Shown here: in pieces, positions 1 to 14,164 of the stretch
Layout: each line of letters opens with the position of its first letter
How positions within the stretch are numbered: position 1 is the stretch's first letter
Source: Phoenix dactylifera
Lineage: Eukaryota; Streptophyta; Magnoliopsida; Arecales; Arecaceae
DNA: 64,000 bases
Assembly (NCBI RefSeq): GCF_009389715.1
Contig: NC_052399.1
Coordinates: forward strand, 28,839,146 to 28,903,145
Direction of reading: 5' to 3'
The notes under the pieces: generated by a model
What the model was told of the DNA's origin: nothing
The model's input: the letters and a program-made list of their open reading frames with translations, nothing else
Databases searched by the model: none
Position numbers and translations under genes: made by a program

Positions 1-3000
1 GATAACATCTAATGGCTCGAATCATCAGTACCAGGCCTTCGGTTGTCTAGTTTGTACGAACCTTATTCCGGTTTTTGTCTATACGCCCACATAGTAGCTC
101 TACTCAAAGAAAAAGCAACCCATGATGAGGTAAAGTGAAAGTAATGAGAACCACAAACATCAAGTTGTTATAAAAGCCCACAATCTAATTATCTAGCAAA
201 AGCTCAAAATATTTGCATAAGATTTTTCTTGGACATTAGTAAATGCCACTTTAATTACACTCTAAAAAAATGATATTCTCCAAAAAACAACTCCAACAAT
301 GAGGATGAGGAGTAGGAGGATTAAGTCTATATGCATTCTTGCCACCAAGATCATGACATATTTGGTTATATTACACCATGCATGTTCGTTGAAAATACAG
401 AACCAACCATGGGGTATAAGCAACAGCTGGAAGGGCTTCTAACACATCCACTTCTACTTTTAGAAAACTGAGCTGCCAAATGAGAGCTAGCTAGTGTCAA
501 CCTAAACTAGTAAGAAAATTGACTTCAGGAGGCAACATGCATACTTGGAGTAAAGCAAACAGTTATTTAATAAATATCATGCATATCAAAAATGTACTTT
601 GAACATGATGCAAAATGACTTCTGGGAAGAGGCAGAAGAATAAGATAATCTTTCCTTTCGAGCAACAAAATATTACCAAGAAACATATTATAAGGTCCAC
701 TGGTGCAATAATCTAGAATGATGGTGCAAACATGATCAATAAGCCAATCTTGCATTGCATGCTTCTATCATGGACTAACAAAGTTTGAATCCTGTGCAAG
801 ATTTTGCCTTATATGGATTGATAGCTGAATTCGTCCATCAAATCTCTATCTGTAGATTATTAGATTTGGTAATATCTTTCACCAAACTATCTTTATTGCT
901 TGCTGGATCTTCATCTAATGAACCTAGGCATCATATTTCTGTTGGACAATTTTCAATATAAAATTGTCACCTTAGAATCTTCAGCAATTTAAACTTCAAT
1001 CAATAGTTACATCACTATTGGTTCTTCAGCAATTAGATCTGCAATGCCCCTGTTCAACAATTGGGGATCAATGTGAATCCTTTCTGAAAAAGAAGTCCAG
1101 AAAAGCACAGCATAATTGGGGACAATCTTGCCTGTTCAAACCAACATGGTCTTAGTGCTATTTAAGTCTTTAAAGCTCTCCATTTCTAAAGCATCCATGA
1201 TGTTAATTCATTTTGCTGTTAATCAAAAATTCATATTGATACCATCCATTGAGGAGAGAACACGGTTACTAAAATCAGGACAGGTTAGAGAAGCGGTTAG
1301 AAAGAAGAGATAGATCGAGAAGAAAAGAAATGAAAAATAAGGGAAAGGAGAAGAAGATTTAATGAGAGGTAAACTGTCATTTTATATGTTAAATTCATAA
1401 TAAATCATAGATCATAGAATGGCCACTCCCAAACATGTAACTGCTATGCAATCTGAGCCACAATAGACATCAACGAAACCTGCACCAATGAACTAATCAA
1501 AGAAATCCCAAATGTAGTAAAGGTAAAGATATTCTAAATTTTACTTCTTTGACATCTGCACTTAACCCCATGTTTGGACAGAATTTTTGGCACCAGCCAT
1601 AAACTAATTAGATTGATTCATGATTAGAAAGTTGACGAAATAGAATCGACCATTCCACTCCACCAAGAAACTATTTATAGAGTAAGGCACTTGATGTTGT
1701 CACAAGACATCTCGAAACTGACTGATTTGTCGCAATAATATGCCATACAAGATTTACCATAGTTTTCTCTCCCAAAACTCTTCACCATGGTAAATGTATA
1801 CTCAAATTACTTAAACTTCCATTAGGCCAATTATTCTCTGAACCAACATTTCAGATGTTGGCCAATACCAAGCATCCAGCACAGGTAACACAACACCTAT
1901 AAATTCTCTTATCATATACTTAATTAAAAAAAAGGAATTGAGTCATTTTTTATTTTTCTTTTAATTTTGGCATGGCTCAGCATGTGTCCAACTGGTGAGA
2001 GGCACATCCACTTGCACTGGAACTTAAATCCTTGCTTTGAACCTTTTTGGAGTAACCAAAACATTTGCAGATCATTTAAATTCATGAACTTCACAGATAA
2101 TTACAAATAGAACTATGAACTGTTCAAGAAAAACTAGCAGCACCAATGAAGTACTATTAGTTGCTATTGCTGCTGCTGCTTTTGCTGTTTTGCTGCTATC
2201 TTATTGTCCCATGTGTCCTGTTCTTACATGCATTTATATAGATATCAGTCTGATCTAACTTTGGATCAGAGCTACTTGTACCTACAAATCTACAATTATA
2301 TTTCAGATCTAAAGAAGAAAAGATAGAAAATTGATTAAGATGAGGATATCTTCTTATCAGAAGCTTGTGCAATTTTGGCATTAAGTGATTAGACCATGAT
2401 GTGTAGGGTCATATAATTCCCTATTAAAAAAAACTAATCCACTGTTAGCTCCTGAAAAGTACCTGATAGACCCTTTGTTGTGGTTTCCCCTGCAGATGGA
2501 GCCAATTGAATTCGTCTAAAGTCTAAACTAACTAAATTACTTGCAAATCATTTTACCATCTCAGACAACCTAACTAGGTCTAGGAGTAGAATTCTAGCTA
2601 AAAAACTACTAATCCATTTGTAGTACAATTACCTTTTAACTGATCCCATGCTTAAGTTAAAAGATTTAAGTATACACTGCATTTACAGCATTACAAATAG
2701 TCAATAAATGTAAGATTTGAAACAGAAGCTATGGGACTGGAATTCCACTTCAACAAAACCATACAATTATACACCAACTTATGCTTCTGAAATGGCAACT
2801 AGATAGCTAGTGCTGAAAATTGAATCCCAAACTATGTTACGATCCCTTAAAAACCTTTTAACTCAAGAAAATATTAAGATAATATACAATATAAAATATT
2901 AATATGAACAAGATTATATTAATATGGTACTAATAAAATATAATATGAGTGTAATATATACTACTACAAAGATTATAAAAATTATAATGTTATTCTAGAA

Positions 3001-4260
3001 TAGATAATAAATTATTATCAACTATAAATAACCACATTGTAACTATAGATGTATAAAACTTGCAGTATAATTGTTACATAACTATAGAAAAAGTGTAATA
3101 ACTATTTAGGAGGCATAGCATATAACTATAATATCGATCTATAAGTTGAGTATTAAAACCACATCAAAATTGTAGTGTATATACTGTACATTTACAGCTT
3201 TAGTGTAGCATATCTATACCATAACTGTAATATCACTATATCAAACTAGAGTAGCTTTGGCTTAATTGTGCTATACCTTTACATAACCATATTATAGCCA
3301 GAATAACTAGATAGAGTTATTCAGAAAAAAAATAACTTCTCCTTACATTATGCCTTTTGGTAATGATTGTTGTTCAAATCCAATGTCTTTTTTTACTTTA
3401 ATGCTTATACATTACTAGGGTGTAATGTTTGCCATGTAATCCTTAACAACACAAGGCATATTAATCAGCATTATGTACATGTATTGATTTTTGACTGTAG
3501 GATACAAATTGTTGTTTTATTTTTTTTCTATTTCGCATAAGATTCCTGGGAACCCCCCAAATATGTGTAATATGTGTAAATGCAATTCAGCACCACACCA
3601 GCAGGAAGCACTTGAATCATTGTTCTAAAGAACCGCACATGGTAATACTGTTCTAAGTTCATAATTTGGTATACTAAAAAACCAACACCAACGAATAGAT
3701 AATATAAAAACATGAATAAATTAAACCAAATGAAATAAAATAAAATGACAAAAAAAACTATTCCAGACTGCATCAAGAACAGGGATCCCAACTGTGAGAG
3801 CCTAGAGAGGACCATAATCGGACCTGATAAATTAATATAAAGTAGAACACAAGAACCTTAGAGGCAATTATTTTTTTTTTAAAAAAAAGATCAGATTTAC
3901 TAAATCTCATATAAAAAAGATATTTTATGCAATTATTTTTTTTTTAAAAAAAAGTATGACGGACTAGGGAGGAAAAGGAGGGGTTTAACGGACCTCCTTC
4001 GGAACCGCCTTTCACGAGGGAGGGAGGAAGAGGAATGGAGACGACGGCGGAGCTGGGAATCCAGCGCCTTTTTTATAGTTACCGTACCGGTTCGGACCGC
4101 TGGGAATAGGACCTCGGACCGGATCGTGACGGTTTCTGGCTCATCAGATAAGCCGTAAGTGTAGGCGTGAAAGGCCCGACCGGGCGACTGCCAATACCCG
4201 GTCACAGAGGGCTTCTACCGACCGAGCCGGTGGCGGTCCCCGGCATCTAAAAACCCAACC
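1..4260. other. AT-rich intergenic region, no gene seen
   Basis: No open frame here resembles a known protein and none joins into a spliced model. Short frames on both strands look like chance. The last ~300 bases (about 3955-4260) turn GC-rich and probably belong to the promoter of the KH gene that follows. A 26-base block made of GCAATTA plus a T-run and an A-run occurs twice, starting near 3864 and 3929, as a direct repeat with a spacing of 65. Confidence 0.6.
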
Positions 4261-4269
4261 GAAAGCGCT

Positions 4270-4351
4270 CTTCTTGAGAGCGAAAGCAGTCGTGGCGCGC
4301 TCCTCTCTTCGGCGTCGCCTAGGGTTAGGGTTTTTCTTCGCCCAGGATACG

Positions 4352-4399
<48 letters not shown>

Positions 4400-4485
4400 G
4401 ACGAAGCCTTTCTTTGTTCTAGGGTTTTTGAGTTCTTTCGTTGTGCCGCCCCCTTCTGCGGGACTTATCCGGAGCTAGGGTTTTG
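4270..4485 (+). promoter_or_regulatory. Probable 5' leader exon of the KH gene, with telo-box motifs and (CT)21
   Basis: The sequence turns GC-rich, then shows AGGGTTAGGGTTTT at about 4321-4334, a 42-base (CT)21 tract at 4355-4396, and further AGGGTTTT motifs near 4421 and 4476. A plausible splice donor (TTTTG then GTAGGA) lies at 4486. A good acceptor (TCTGCAG) ends at 6141, 23 bases before the start codon. This suggests a non-coding first exon and a 1.66 kb leader intron. Such AAACCCTA-type telo-boxes and CT tracts are common near transcription starts of plant housekeeping genes. The transcription start itself is not determined. Confidence 0.5.
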
Positions 4486-6164
4486 GTAGGATTAGCCTCT
4501 CAAGTCAGAGATCATGAGAGAAATCATGGGAACGAATATTGTTCTTTTGTAATCTCCTCGGTGTCTGAATTATGTATCCCCTTCTTGATTTTTCCATTAT
4601 TTGCTTGATTCTTTTGATCAAATATGTGATATATTGTTCGTAGCAAATCAATCGCCGTCATCTGTTGTGCCAATGCGAAGACTTATTTTGTTTTCTGGGT
4701 CATTTGTTTAGTTAGATAGGCATTGTTAGGTTTTATCTTGTTTGTGTTTCGTATTTTCATTGATTGGTACGCAACAGTTGGTTACTCTCTTGTTCGCTTC
4801 GGAGAAGATCTATTATTGCGTATGCAACTGTTTGTACCTTTGATTCTCTTCTCTTCAATTCTCTGATGTGTTTAGGAATTTTTGGTTGATTATTGCTGTG
4901 AGCTTCTGTTACATATTTATTGATTCTTCTCTCCATTGTTCTAACCCTAGCTTGAATGTAGTTTTTAGTTATTTTATTATTTTCTTCATCCATCTGAGAA
5001 AAAATGGAAAAATTCTCTAGTGTTGTAGCAAATGAGTAAATAGAATTCGGCATGTGCGATGCACATGATTGTTCAAAAGAATGTGTATGGTTAAATATGG
5101 CCAGAACAACACACAAAGGTTTCTGTAGAGATGAAAAGTCTTGGAGGAGAGGGCCACTGTATGAGCATAAAATTATGCATAGCATATTGAAAAAAAGAAA
5201 CCCAAAAATAAAATAATCAACACACTTGCATTCCCAAAAATGAGAGAACGAGAAATTATAATAATTCATAGTAAATTTGATAATATAATCCTTGATTCAC
5301 TTTGTGTGTATGCACTGAGATTAAAAATTATCTACACCATCATCAGTTTCTCTTGTCCCATTCCAAAGCTGTCAGAAAGGGGGTCATGAAGGAATTTCTG
5401 CCATTAACATTGAGATGGTGGGCCCTGTGAAAAGGATTCATGGAAGCCTTCAGTCTGGATTCATTTGGTCATACTGAATCTTTTGCATTATATGCATAAA
5501 AGTAAAGAACTAATGCCAACATTGTCAATTAGGCAATTGCATTTCATGTTGAATTGTTTTCGGCCAACCAGTCATTTATCACTTCTCAAACAAACCATAA
5601 TCTCAAAAACAAACAAAGTCATGCTGGAAGACTTCAATTTGAAATCGCAAGTGTGTTAAAGCACAGAAGTGCAGCGACCATATGTTCTAAATACATTCTT
5701 TTATTTTGTTTTTTGTTTTCAAATTTTATCTTGCCATCTTCCATGTCCATCAAGCAGGTAGCATGCCTTGAGTTCTGATTGGTGTGCATAGAATGAGTTC
5801 CCTGCTAAGTCTGTAAAAATTACTGTAGGCAGCTATATCTAAATTTACTGCAGGTTATAATCTGTCTTTCGAGGAGAAGATTATCCTGATATCTTTCTTT
5901 GATCTTCCTCTAGAACCTTTTTTCCGATTTAATGTGGAACTTTTTGTTGCGGACAATTGTGTTAATAGTGTTTATGCTCAGTTTCGATGTACTGGGTTAT
6001 ATGGTGTTATTTAGCTCTTTGTGGAAGGCATCCCTATGCATATCAAATACATCAATGAAGCATTCTCATGGTGTTTGTATTGCATTTTCAGTATATATAT
6101 CTTAATTGTTCTCCAATGTGATAATGTTTTTTCATCTGCAGCGGGTTTATATCTTTAACTGATC

Positions 6165-9100
6165 ATGGTGGAGACTGGAAAACGTTCACGCCAGCAGAGG
6201 GATGACAACAATGATTGGAAACAACAGAACAAGAGACCAGGTAACAAGGAGAGATCTGGTGATGGCGAATTGGTTGTCTATCGCATACTTTGCCCTGATG
6301 GTGTTATGGGGAGTGTTATTGGTAAGAGTGGTAAAGTGATAAATTCCATAAGACAAGAGACACATGCTAAAATCAAGGTTGTTGATCCTTTTCCTGGTGC
6401 GGACAAGAGGGTTATCACCATATACTGCTATGTTAAAGACAAGGATTCTATGGATGTTGATGAGGACAGCATGGAACCTCTTTGCCCTGCTCAAGATGCT
6501 CTGCTTAAGGTGCATGATGCAATTGTCAATGCCCTAGCTAATGGTAGTGAGTCTGATAAGAGGAACAAGGAGGAGGCCTACATACTTGTTCCAGCTAGCC
6601 AAGCTGCAAATATAATTGGCAAATCTGGGGCCACCATAAAGAGATTGAGATCAAAGACCAATGCAAACATAAAAGTAAACCCAAAGGATGCCAACGATGC
6701 TACTCATTCCTGTGCAATGAGCTATGACAACTTTCTTCAGGTAAATTCTCCTACTGCTTTATGAGTTTCAAATAGTAAATCTTAAATTAGAATTGTAGGA
6801 GCTAGTATAAATTGAATTAGTGGTTAGATCTATGTCGACTTCTTATGTGTTCTGTGCTTTTCTTGTTGTATAATGATGAATCTGAAGTTACATATCAATG
6901 GAATTGTGAGTCTCAGATATTTTTGTCAAAATTAATATTTTTGGTTCTATAATTAGGATTTGTCAGTAATCTTCCTACTTATGCTACTTTATATTTTTTG
7001 GTAACAATTCTGAGCCGTAAATGTTTGTACTTGCATTTCCTTTTACTTTACACTTAATTTTTAACTTGTAGTATTAGGATTTGTCAGCAATCTTTCATCG
7101 TAGTATGGTTCCATGGTCTACCTGTTCTCATTCCCTGCAATATATAATGGGAATTCCCTGGCTGGGAGCAAGCCAACTCCCTTTGAGTAGTCCTCAGTTG
7201 ATTTTGCGTGGTGTTAGAAGCTATGGCGTGAATTGATAAATGCTCTTCTTATTTTCATATATTTAACCTTGCTTTATTTTAAAGTGTTTAGAGATAGATA
7301 CAGGAAAGCCTCTATTTTAAAAAAGTGTCTATTTTTTGTATCCCCGTTATGGAAATTTACAGTGTTACTTTTTTATCACTATGATTTACCATTTAAAAGC
7401 CGTGTTACTCATTGGGACCCATTCTTCAGAAAGTGCTTTACAATTTCTTGTTGGTCGTTTAAGTTTTATCAGTTAATCAAGGTCTTCTTTTCTAACTATC
7501 TGTGTCTGATTCAATGTTTGTGGCTAATGCATATCTTGTAGGCTGTCCTCTTGTTTCTTCCTTGGATCATCAAAGGATCATCTCTGAATATGATATCCTT
7601 TTGTAAAGTGACAGCCTACAGCCAAACCAGAATTACAGCTCATCAAAAACAGCTGACCAGTTCTCACTTTTTAGCTGACTAGTTTAAGTGAGGAAGTGAT
7701 TTTTCCTTCCCATCTGCTTTTAAAAACTTTAGGTGCTTATTGGGGTTTCTATGATTTGATTAAGGCGTCGAATTACCAAATTTAATTTGAATATGGAAGT
7801 TTAGATATTTGCCTTATTTGGAAAAAAAAATTTGTGATTCATCTCTATGTTTGTATTCCATTTTGTTAGTTACTTTACTTCCAGTTGTATTAATTTTCCT
7901 TAAATATTCTTGTGCAGATAACTGGTGATGCTGAAGCCGTGAGGAAAGCATTATTTGCAGTTTCTGCTATTATGTACAAGTTTTTGCCAAAAGAAGAGAT
8001 CTCCCTTGATACTTCTGTTCCAGAGCTTCCACCAATTATTATTCCTTCAGATGTCCCTATCTATCCAGCTGGCAGCTTTTTTCCTGCTGCAGATGCTCTT
8101 GTTCCTCCATCTCGATCTGTGCCACCAGTCATAGGTGCCACACCACCTGTACCAGAACTTCGTGGATATACTGATACGGCTAATGCATGGCCAGTTTATC
8201 AATCTGCCCTTCCTGTTATTTCTGGATATGGTGGTCCATCACGTTCAGAGGATTTAGTAGTACGAGTGTTATGTCCATCAGACAAGATTGGACGTGTTAT
8301 TGGTAAGGGAGGGAGTACCATTAAGAGTATAAGGCAAAACAGTGGTGCACGTATTGATGTTGATGATACAAAGGACGAGTCTGCAGAATGTCTTATTACT
8401 GTCACATCTACAGAGGTTAGACTTACTCATTACTTTCTGCAGTTTTTTTCCCAATTATCAATTTTTGACTAATGGGTGTGATGCATGATCTGCATGTGCA
8501 GTCTGTTGACGATATCAAATCTGCTGCAGTTGAAGCTGTTTTGCTGCTTCAAGGAAAGATTAATGGTGAGGATGATGAGAAAGTGAATATCCGTCTTCTT
8601 GTTCCATCAAAGGTGATTGGCTGCCTCATTGGCAAGAGTGGCTCGATTATAAATGACATGCGCAAGAAGACTAAGGCTGAAATTCGGATCTCAAAAGGTG
8701 AAAAGCTTAAGCGTGTTGCTTTCAATGATGAGCTTGTAGAGGTTTGCCCATATCCTTGAATACTGATCTCCTTCTGCTGTCCTCAAGTTTTAACTGTATA
8801 TTCTTTTCAATTTTGATCGGCATCCAGGTAACTGGAGAGGTAGGTAATTTGCGTGATGCACTAGTTCAGATTATTTTGAGGCTTAGGGAAGATGCTTTGA
8901 GAGATAGGGATGGAAGTCAGAATACTCACAAGGATGGCAATCTGAACGCTCCTCCAGTTGATCCTCTTTATACTAGTAGTCTGTCCGTCCCTCCAGTATT
9001 GCCTAGCATTCCATCTGTTGCACCTTTGAGCTATGACCAGAGAATAGAAACTGAAAGGGGTTTGGGAGTGCTTTCTGGCAGCGGTTTGTATGGATACAGT

Positions 9101-10853
9101 TCTTTGCAGGTATATATCTCTACTTCAGGATATCTGCTCTGACTTGTTTGTTTTCAGCATGACTGGCAAATTCATAGAAGCTTTTGATTAACATTATTGT
9201 TATGCTCTCTGTCAAGGCTGGAGAGAATGGCTATGGTTCCCTTTCATCGTATTCATCAAAGGCATATGGAGGGTATGTTTTTTTTCTATGCACTTTATAT
9301 AAGCTTAGTCTGCTTGGACCTTGATGCTGAGGTCCAATCGGAATAGTTGTTCAAACCGCTTCTTTTCTTAGGTTTCCTCATGCCTTCTAAGAAGCATTTC
9401 TACCATGTATTTTCACAAGGATGTCATTTATAATACATTTTGTCTCACCATTCTATTCATGAAACATTGTCTTTGTTTTAATAAGCTTTTTTTTTTAATT
9501 CATTGTAATAGGCCCTTTTTTAATTGTGATTGGATATCTCATTTGTTAGAATTCAGTCACTCTAGGTGGTCTAACTGTTTTTTGGTTTCATGTTGCTCTA
9601 ACTTTAAGCAGATTGCCTCCATATATTGAGATGGTGATTCCTGCAAATGCTTTAGCTAAAGTTATGGGAAAAGGTGGTACAAACATGGAAAATATAAGAA
9701 AGGTGTGTCTTTATGTGGTGAATCTATCCTCATAATATTATTGCTTTTTTTTAATGCTCTAGATTTTACATGTACTTTTGTAGATTGGAATTATGCTATT
9801 GCATTTTATAGCATGCTCTAAATACATCCAGTTTTAATTATGTGGAATTCAGAAAATCATTGAAAAGTTCTAGTTGGCTGGAATTCAGGCATGATTTAGT
9901 ATTTTGGTGGTGGTTTTTTTCTTGTGCACACATTTTCTTATTTTTATATAATTTTGATCTTCAAAATCTGGATTCCTGTTTTCCATATATATGGAGACAC
10001 CCAAATCTAGTGCACCATACTGAAGATTTGTTTCCTTTTGGATGATTTAGCGTCTTGCCATCTAGAAGGGGAAACCCAAAAAATTCCTTTAACTGACCTG
10101 TTATTCATAGATCTAACTTCTGCAATGATTCTACTTAAAGGGTCTTGTCAAGTATCTCCTGTCAAAAAGAGAATGCAAAATCTATCTTCTCAATTTTGAA
10201 GTGGCCATGACTCTAGCATAACCGATCTAATTTCACTTTTAGTTATTTCTCCAGACCCAAAGATTATTATATGCTTTGAAGATATAATATACCCATATGA
10301 CATTCTGAACAATGTATAATGAGATTTCCACCAGACAGTTGAGCAGTTCATAAATCAATCCTAAAAACTGAGATTGACGAATTTCAATGCCCTGGAAAAT
10401 TTGAATTGGGCCCACCAACAAGCCTTGTATTTGCAAATGTAAAGAGTTCCAACTTACAGTCAGAAGATCGCTAAAACCTCTCCAGGATAATTTGCACATG
10501 GGTATTATTGATGGACATGTAATGGACATACCAACAAATTTGAAGAAAGAATATTGGATACAGATTCAACCACAGGTTGGACGCCATTTACTTTAGCATT
10601 ATCTGCTAAAACCCGGCCCTAGCACCCTACCGTTTTTCCTGTTCGTCATCTAGGTAGCCTCCTAATTAGATATTATTTGGTTTAATTTAACTAGTTTCTT
10701 TTCTGTTTGATGCTGTTGCAGATATCTGGAGCTCATATAGAAATTGTTGAGTCAAAATCATCTCGTTTTGAGCGTATTGCTCAGATATCAGGAACCCCTG
10801 AACAGAAGCATGCTGCAGAGAACCTAATCCAGGCATTCATAATGTCCACTTAA
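6165..10853 (+). CDS. KH domain RNA-binding protein (five KH domains, At4g18375/PCBP type)
   Basis: Seven coding exons: 6165-6740, 7918-8415, 8502-8741, 8828-9109, 9217-9272, 9612-9702, 10722-10853. They sum to 1875 nt, 624 residues, all with GT-AG borders and closing in frame. The five GxxG loops of the KH fold are visible: IGKSGK (52-57), IGKSGA (151-156), IGKGGS (320-325), IGKSGS (401-406) and MGKGGT (about 569-574). The N-terminus is basic and hydrophilic; a proline-rich linker separates KH2 and KH3. The C-terminal AENLIQAFIMST matches the end of Arabidopsis At4g18375 as I remember it. Proteins of this poly(C)-binding-like family act in the nucleus on pre-mRNA processing; the exact target here is unknown. 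The start is the first ATG after the leader-intron acceptor and gives the family-typical MVE N-terminus. RCF3/HEN4 are relatives but match less well. Confidence 0.93.
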
Positions 10854-12560
10854 GATGATGGATGTGCTTTGAAGCTCCAGTAGGTGATCTTTTGTTCCAT
10901 TATCGCGGTGCACTTCCTTCTGGTTTTCCATAGTTCCCTTAGGTTTTTATTCTAGAGAGGAAGGGCATATCTGCTAAAATCCTAGTGGTGTCTTCTGCCT
11001 CCTCAGTCATTCATGTTCCTGAAGAATCTGCTGCTGCCTTGTCATTGAGGAAGATATTCTCTATATCAGTGAATCTGTCTTATCTGATTACCCTAGATAT
11101 CTTAGGTCCTTATTTTCCTCTTTGACGTTGTTTTCTTGTGCATCTTTGCCTAGCTTGGATGCCATATATCCTGGTTTTAGCAACTCTTTATCAACTGACT
11201 CGCTGCTTGATATATTGATGTTTCATTATCCTGTCTTTTGCCCGTTGCTTCCTCAGCTATATGGATAGGATCTATCCATAAACAGGGTGGTGTGATCAAG
11301 TTTGACATGTGCTGTTGTTTCACTGCTGAAGTGAATTTTTATGGCCATTATTGAAGCTAAAAATTATGTATTGAAATGGAACCATAAAACCCCAGAACTC
11401 CCCCTTTCCTCGTGCTTGTGTAGATTTGAAGCTTGATTTTGTTATCAAAATCAGATCCGAGTCAAAGACTGCATGTTGTGTAGTGTGCTTGTACATTGCT
11501 TCTTCCTTCAGATATTTTTGATTTCAACTCTGTTTGCTCGTAATTTTCCTGGACATTCAATTTCCTGCTTCTTTTGTGTTTATGCTTCCCTTGTATTTTT
11601 CATTGCATTAATCTTGGGTCAATTTTTTAGCCAGTAGGTGGCCCTTCAACTCACTTTTTTTAAACATCTCTGTCTCTAAGCCATCTATTTTTGGATTTCG
11701 GGTCCCCCAAAACAAGTAATTTTGTAGGAAAAGTGTACATTCTTGTTCTCTACTCCACAAAATCTGCCAACTTCTGACCCAGTAAGAGACTGATGTTGTA
11801 GATATCCATCATGAGTAATATTCTTCTGTGACTTTATAGGGACACCTTTCTTTCCTGCATGCTGCAGAGAAGGTTAGCTGTAGGTTTCAGTTAACAGGTG
11901 GTGCATTCAGCAGGTGGAAGTTTTGTCTGTTAACTCTGCAAAATATCGGTGTTGCCAGCACTGACCATGTAAATTATGTATTTATATGCTGATAAGCTTT
12001 TAGAAGTGGTGATTAGGGGCATGTGTGGGTTGCTCTTCTAATTTTTCAGCCCACCAGAGTTGAAGTAGTTTCTTTTGCATTTTGACAGTACTGAAGTGTT
12101 GGTGGTATTGATCTTAAAATTATTTTATTAGGTATGTTTCGTCAGTCATTCACTGGGAAAGAAAATAGTCTTGAGTGTTGATTTCTTCTGCATTGTATCC
12201 TTGATTAATATATGGATTATGGCATGTAAATGTAGTGGAAAGTTTTATTAATAGCCTGCAGCATCACATCTATGTGAATGTTGCTTGGATGATTCTCCCG
12301 TTTAGGTTGATTTGAGTCGCTGGGAAGTTCGGTAAAACCTGTGCTTGGTCTATTAGTTCTTGTTAGTGCCAAGTGCCGGCGGTAGCAACTCACCGGCTGG
12401 TGGTATTATAGGTAGCGGAGCCATGTGAGTCACCTGGTATCGCACCCGATAGAATTCCTGAAGCAACATTTGGGATTTGTGGGTTCGTAGCCTTCTAGAG
12501 CAAAGATGGGGGGAACAAATGCGTGGACTGATGCACGGGAACCTAGGAAGGTGTTTTGAC
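10854..12560 (+). other. 3' untranslated/downstream region of the KH gene
   Basis: No coding frame was recognised. The T-rich sequence directly after the stop is probably 3' UTR. Where the transcript ends is not evident; no single polyadenylation signal stands out. The last part (about 12360-12560) is more GC-rich, with the segment GGCGGTAGCAACTCACCGG, and is unexplained. Confidence 0.4.
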
Positions 12561-12829
12561 TTTTGTCTTCTGTTAAGTATATGAGAATGTGTGCTATGTG
12601 CTTAAAATTTATATGTGATAGATATCTTGAACATTGCTACCTTCCATCAAGTTTTCCATTATTATGTGGGCGTCTCGTACGCTATATTGAGTGCTTCTAT
12701 CTGCCCAAAAAAACATTGGAAAAGTCACTAGTTGAATTCACTAGGGAAGGATTTAAATTGCCAGAGTTTGAGGTTGGTTCTATTATCTATTTTAAGAGCA
12801 AAGGTTCTATTTGCCCATGGTGGTTTTGA

Positions 12830-13000
12830 CGATGAGATGGGTTGATGCTGGTCCTAAAAAATTGGGTGGCCTGTTGGTCCATCCGAGCATGGATCATTTG
12901 GGCGGGCCTAGGTTTAACTTTTTAAGTCCACTTGAGCCCAATATTTATATATTATATTATATAAAATATATTATAAAATATATTTTTATTTTTTTTTAAT
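12830..13000. repeat. Diverged repeat with 'GGGCGGGCCTAGG' text and an AT-rich tail
   Basis: A GC-rich run of the GGCC/GGGCC type is followed by a TA-rich stretch (about 12940-13000). Similar wording recurs at 14340-14520 (GGCTCAGGCCTAG, GGACCTAGGCC), so this looks like a dispersed plant repeat. I cannot place the family. Confidence 0.3.
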
Positions 13001-13249
13001 TTTGTGATGGTTTCTCTCCCACCTCTTCGATATGGTTTCGATACGATGTTTAGGGCTAAGATCAGAATCAAGAAAGGAGATTTGCTTGCTGGTCTTTTCA
13101 CCAGTGAATGTTGGCATGCAGTACTTCCTGAACCTCCATGTTTAAGTTTTGCCGAAAAAGATTGCAAATGATTTACCATCCATGCCACTCATATGGATAT
13201 GAATCAATACTTCTAGCTGGATAGCTTTCTTTTGTAAGCTTTTTTTCCT

Positions 13250-13545
13250 TTGACATCACCTCCTCCTCCCCTACGATCCAGCTGCCCTTTGTCCCACCTC
13301 CTCCACACCCAACCGGCCGGCTCGACTGTTCTCCGTCCCACCTCTCCCTCCCCTCCTCCACACCCATCTGGCCAGCTCGATTGTTCCCTGCCCCACCTCC
13401 CCTTCCACACTCATTCAGCCGACCCGATCGTCCTTCGTCCCGCCTCCTCCTCCCCTTCCCCTCCTCCTGCTTTCCACCTGTCTGACCGGCCTGACGGACT
13501 CTCGTCCCCTCCTCCTCTCTCTCCAAAGGAAGAAAGCAGCGAGCG
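13250..13545. repeat. CT-rich degenerate minisatellite, about five units of 44-66 bp
   Basis: Units share the order CCACCTCC, a C-rich stretch, then a core like GGCCGGCTCGACTGTTC and TCCGTC. Recognisable cores occur near 13310-13335, 13365-13390, 13415-13440 and 13480-13505. The open frames on both strands here are low-complexity by-products of the repeat. Related units reappear at 14165-14290, beyond the organelle-like block. Confidence 0.6.
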
Positions 13546-13589
13546 AGACGACATTAAGAGGAAGAAAGAGATTTGAGATAGGGGAATAG

Positions 13590-14150
13590 CGCAATCATAA
13601 GTAGATTCTTTTTGGAGGAGATCCCTTTCCTTACTTTGTTCGTGTGACCATTGCTGCAGCTGTTCCAGTACGCAAATAAGGTGGTTTGGGGGAGAAAGCA
13701 ACTCTACTAATAGCACTAACTTGACTTCTCCTCTTGAAAATCTGTCCAAGCTGAGCCACTTCAAGATACAAGGAAAAATCAGACTTCCGCTTAAGTCCCA
13801 GTTTGAGGCGATAGACTTCCGCTTAAAGTAGTGACATCAAAAACGAATATCCCCTTCCGTTTTTCCTTTCCTTCCTTTGATGAATGAGAGTGACTCGCTC
13901 TGTGTTAGCCCGAATAGAGTTGACTCCCGCATGGAAGAGGAAGGAAATAAAAAACAGAATATTTGATTCAAAGTCTTTATATCCCAAAGGCCTTTGAAAC
14001 TTTCAACGCATACTAAAAATAGGATATACTCTAGCTGGGACGAAAGAACCCATTTCTGTACTAAGGGTAGGTTGATAACCCACTGCGGAAGGCATTCTCA
14101 CTAATAAGGCGGATACTTCTGATCCTGCTTGGATGAAATAAAAAATATTG
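13590..14150. other. Block resembling organellar (mitochondrial) non-coding DNA
   Basis: The base composition and wording differ from both flanks: balanced GC, few homopolymers, and phrases such as CTTCCGCTTAAGTCCC and GAGAGTGACTCGCTC that remind me of plant mitochondrial spacer DNA. ACTTCCGCTTAA occurs twice within about 40 bases. No organellar gene was recognised, so a nuclear mitochondrial insert (NUMT) is an inference. Confidence 0.3.
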
Positions 14151-14164
14151 TCGATGAATAGAAG

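Noticed and set aside
4757-5269. A 170-codon minus-strand open frame
   Set aside because: It lies inside the KH leader intron, has irregular composition and matches no known family; it is probably chance.
13173-13764. Several open frames on both strands
   Set aside because: They are low-complexity translations of the CT-rich minisatellite.
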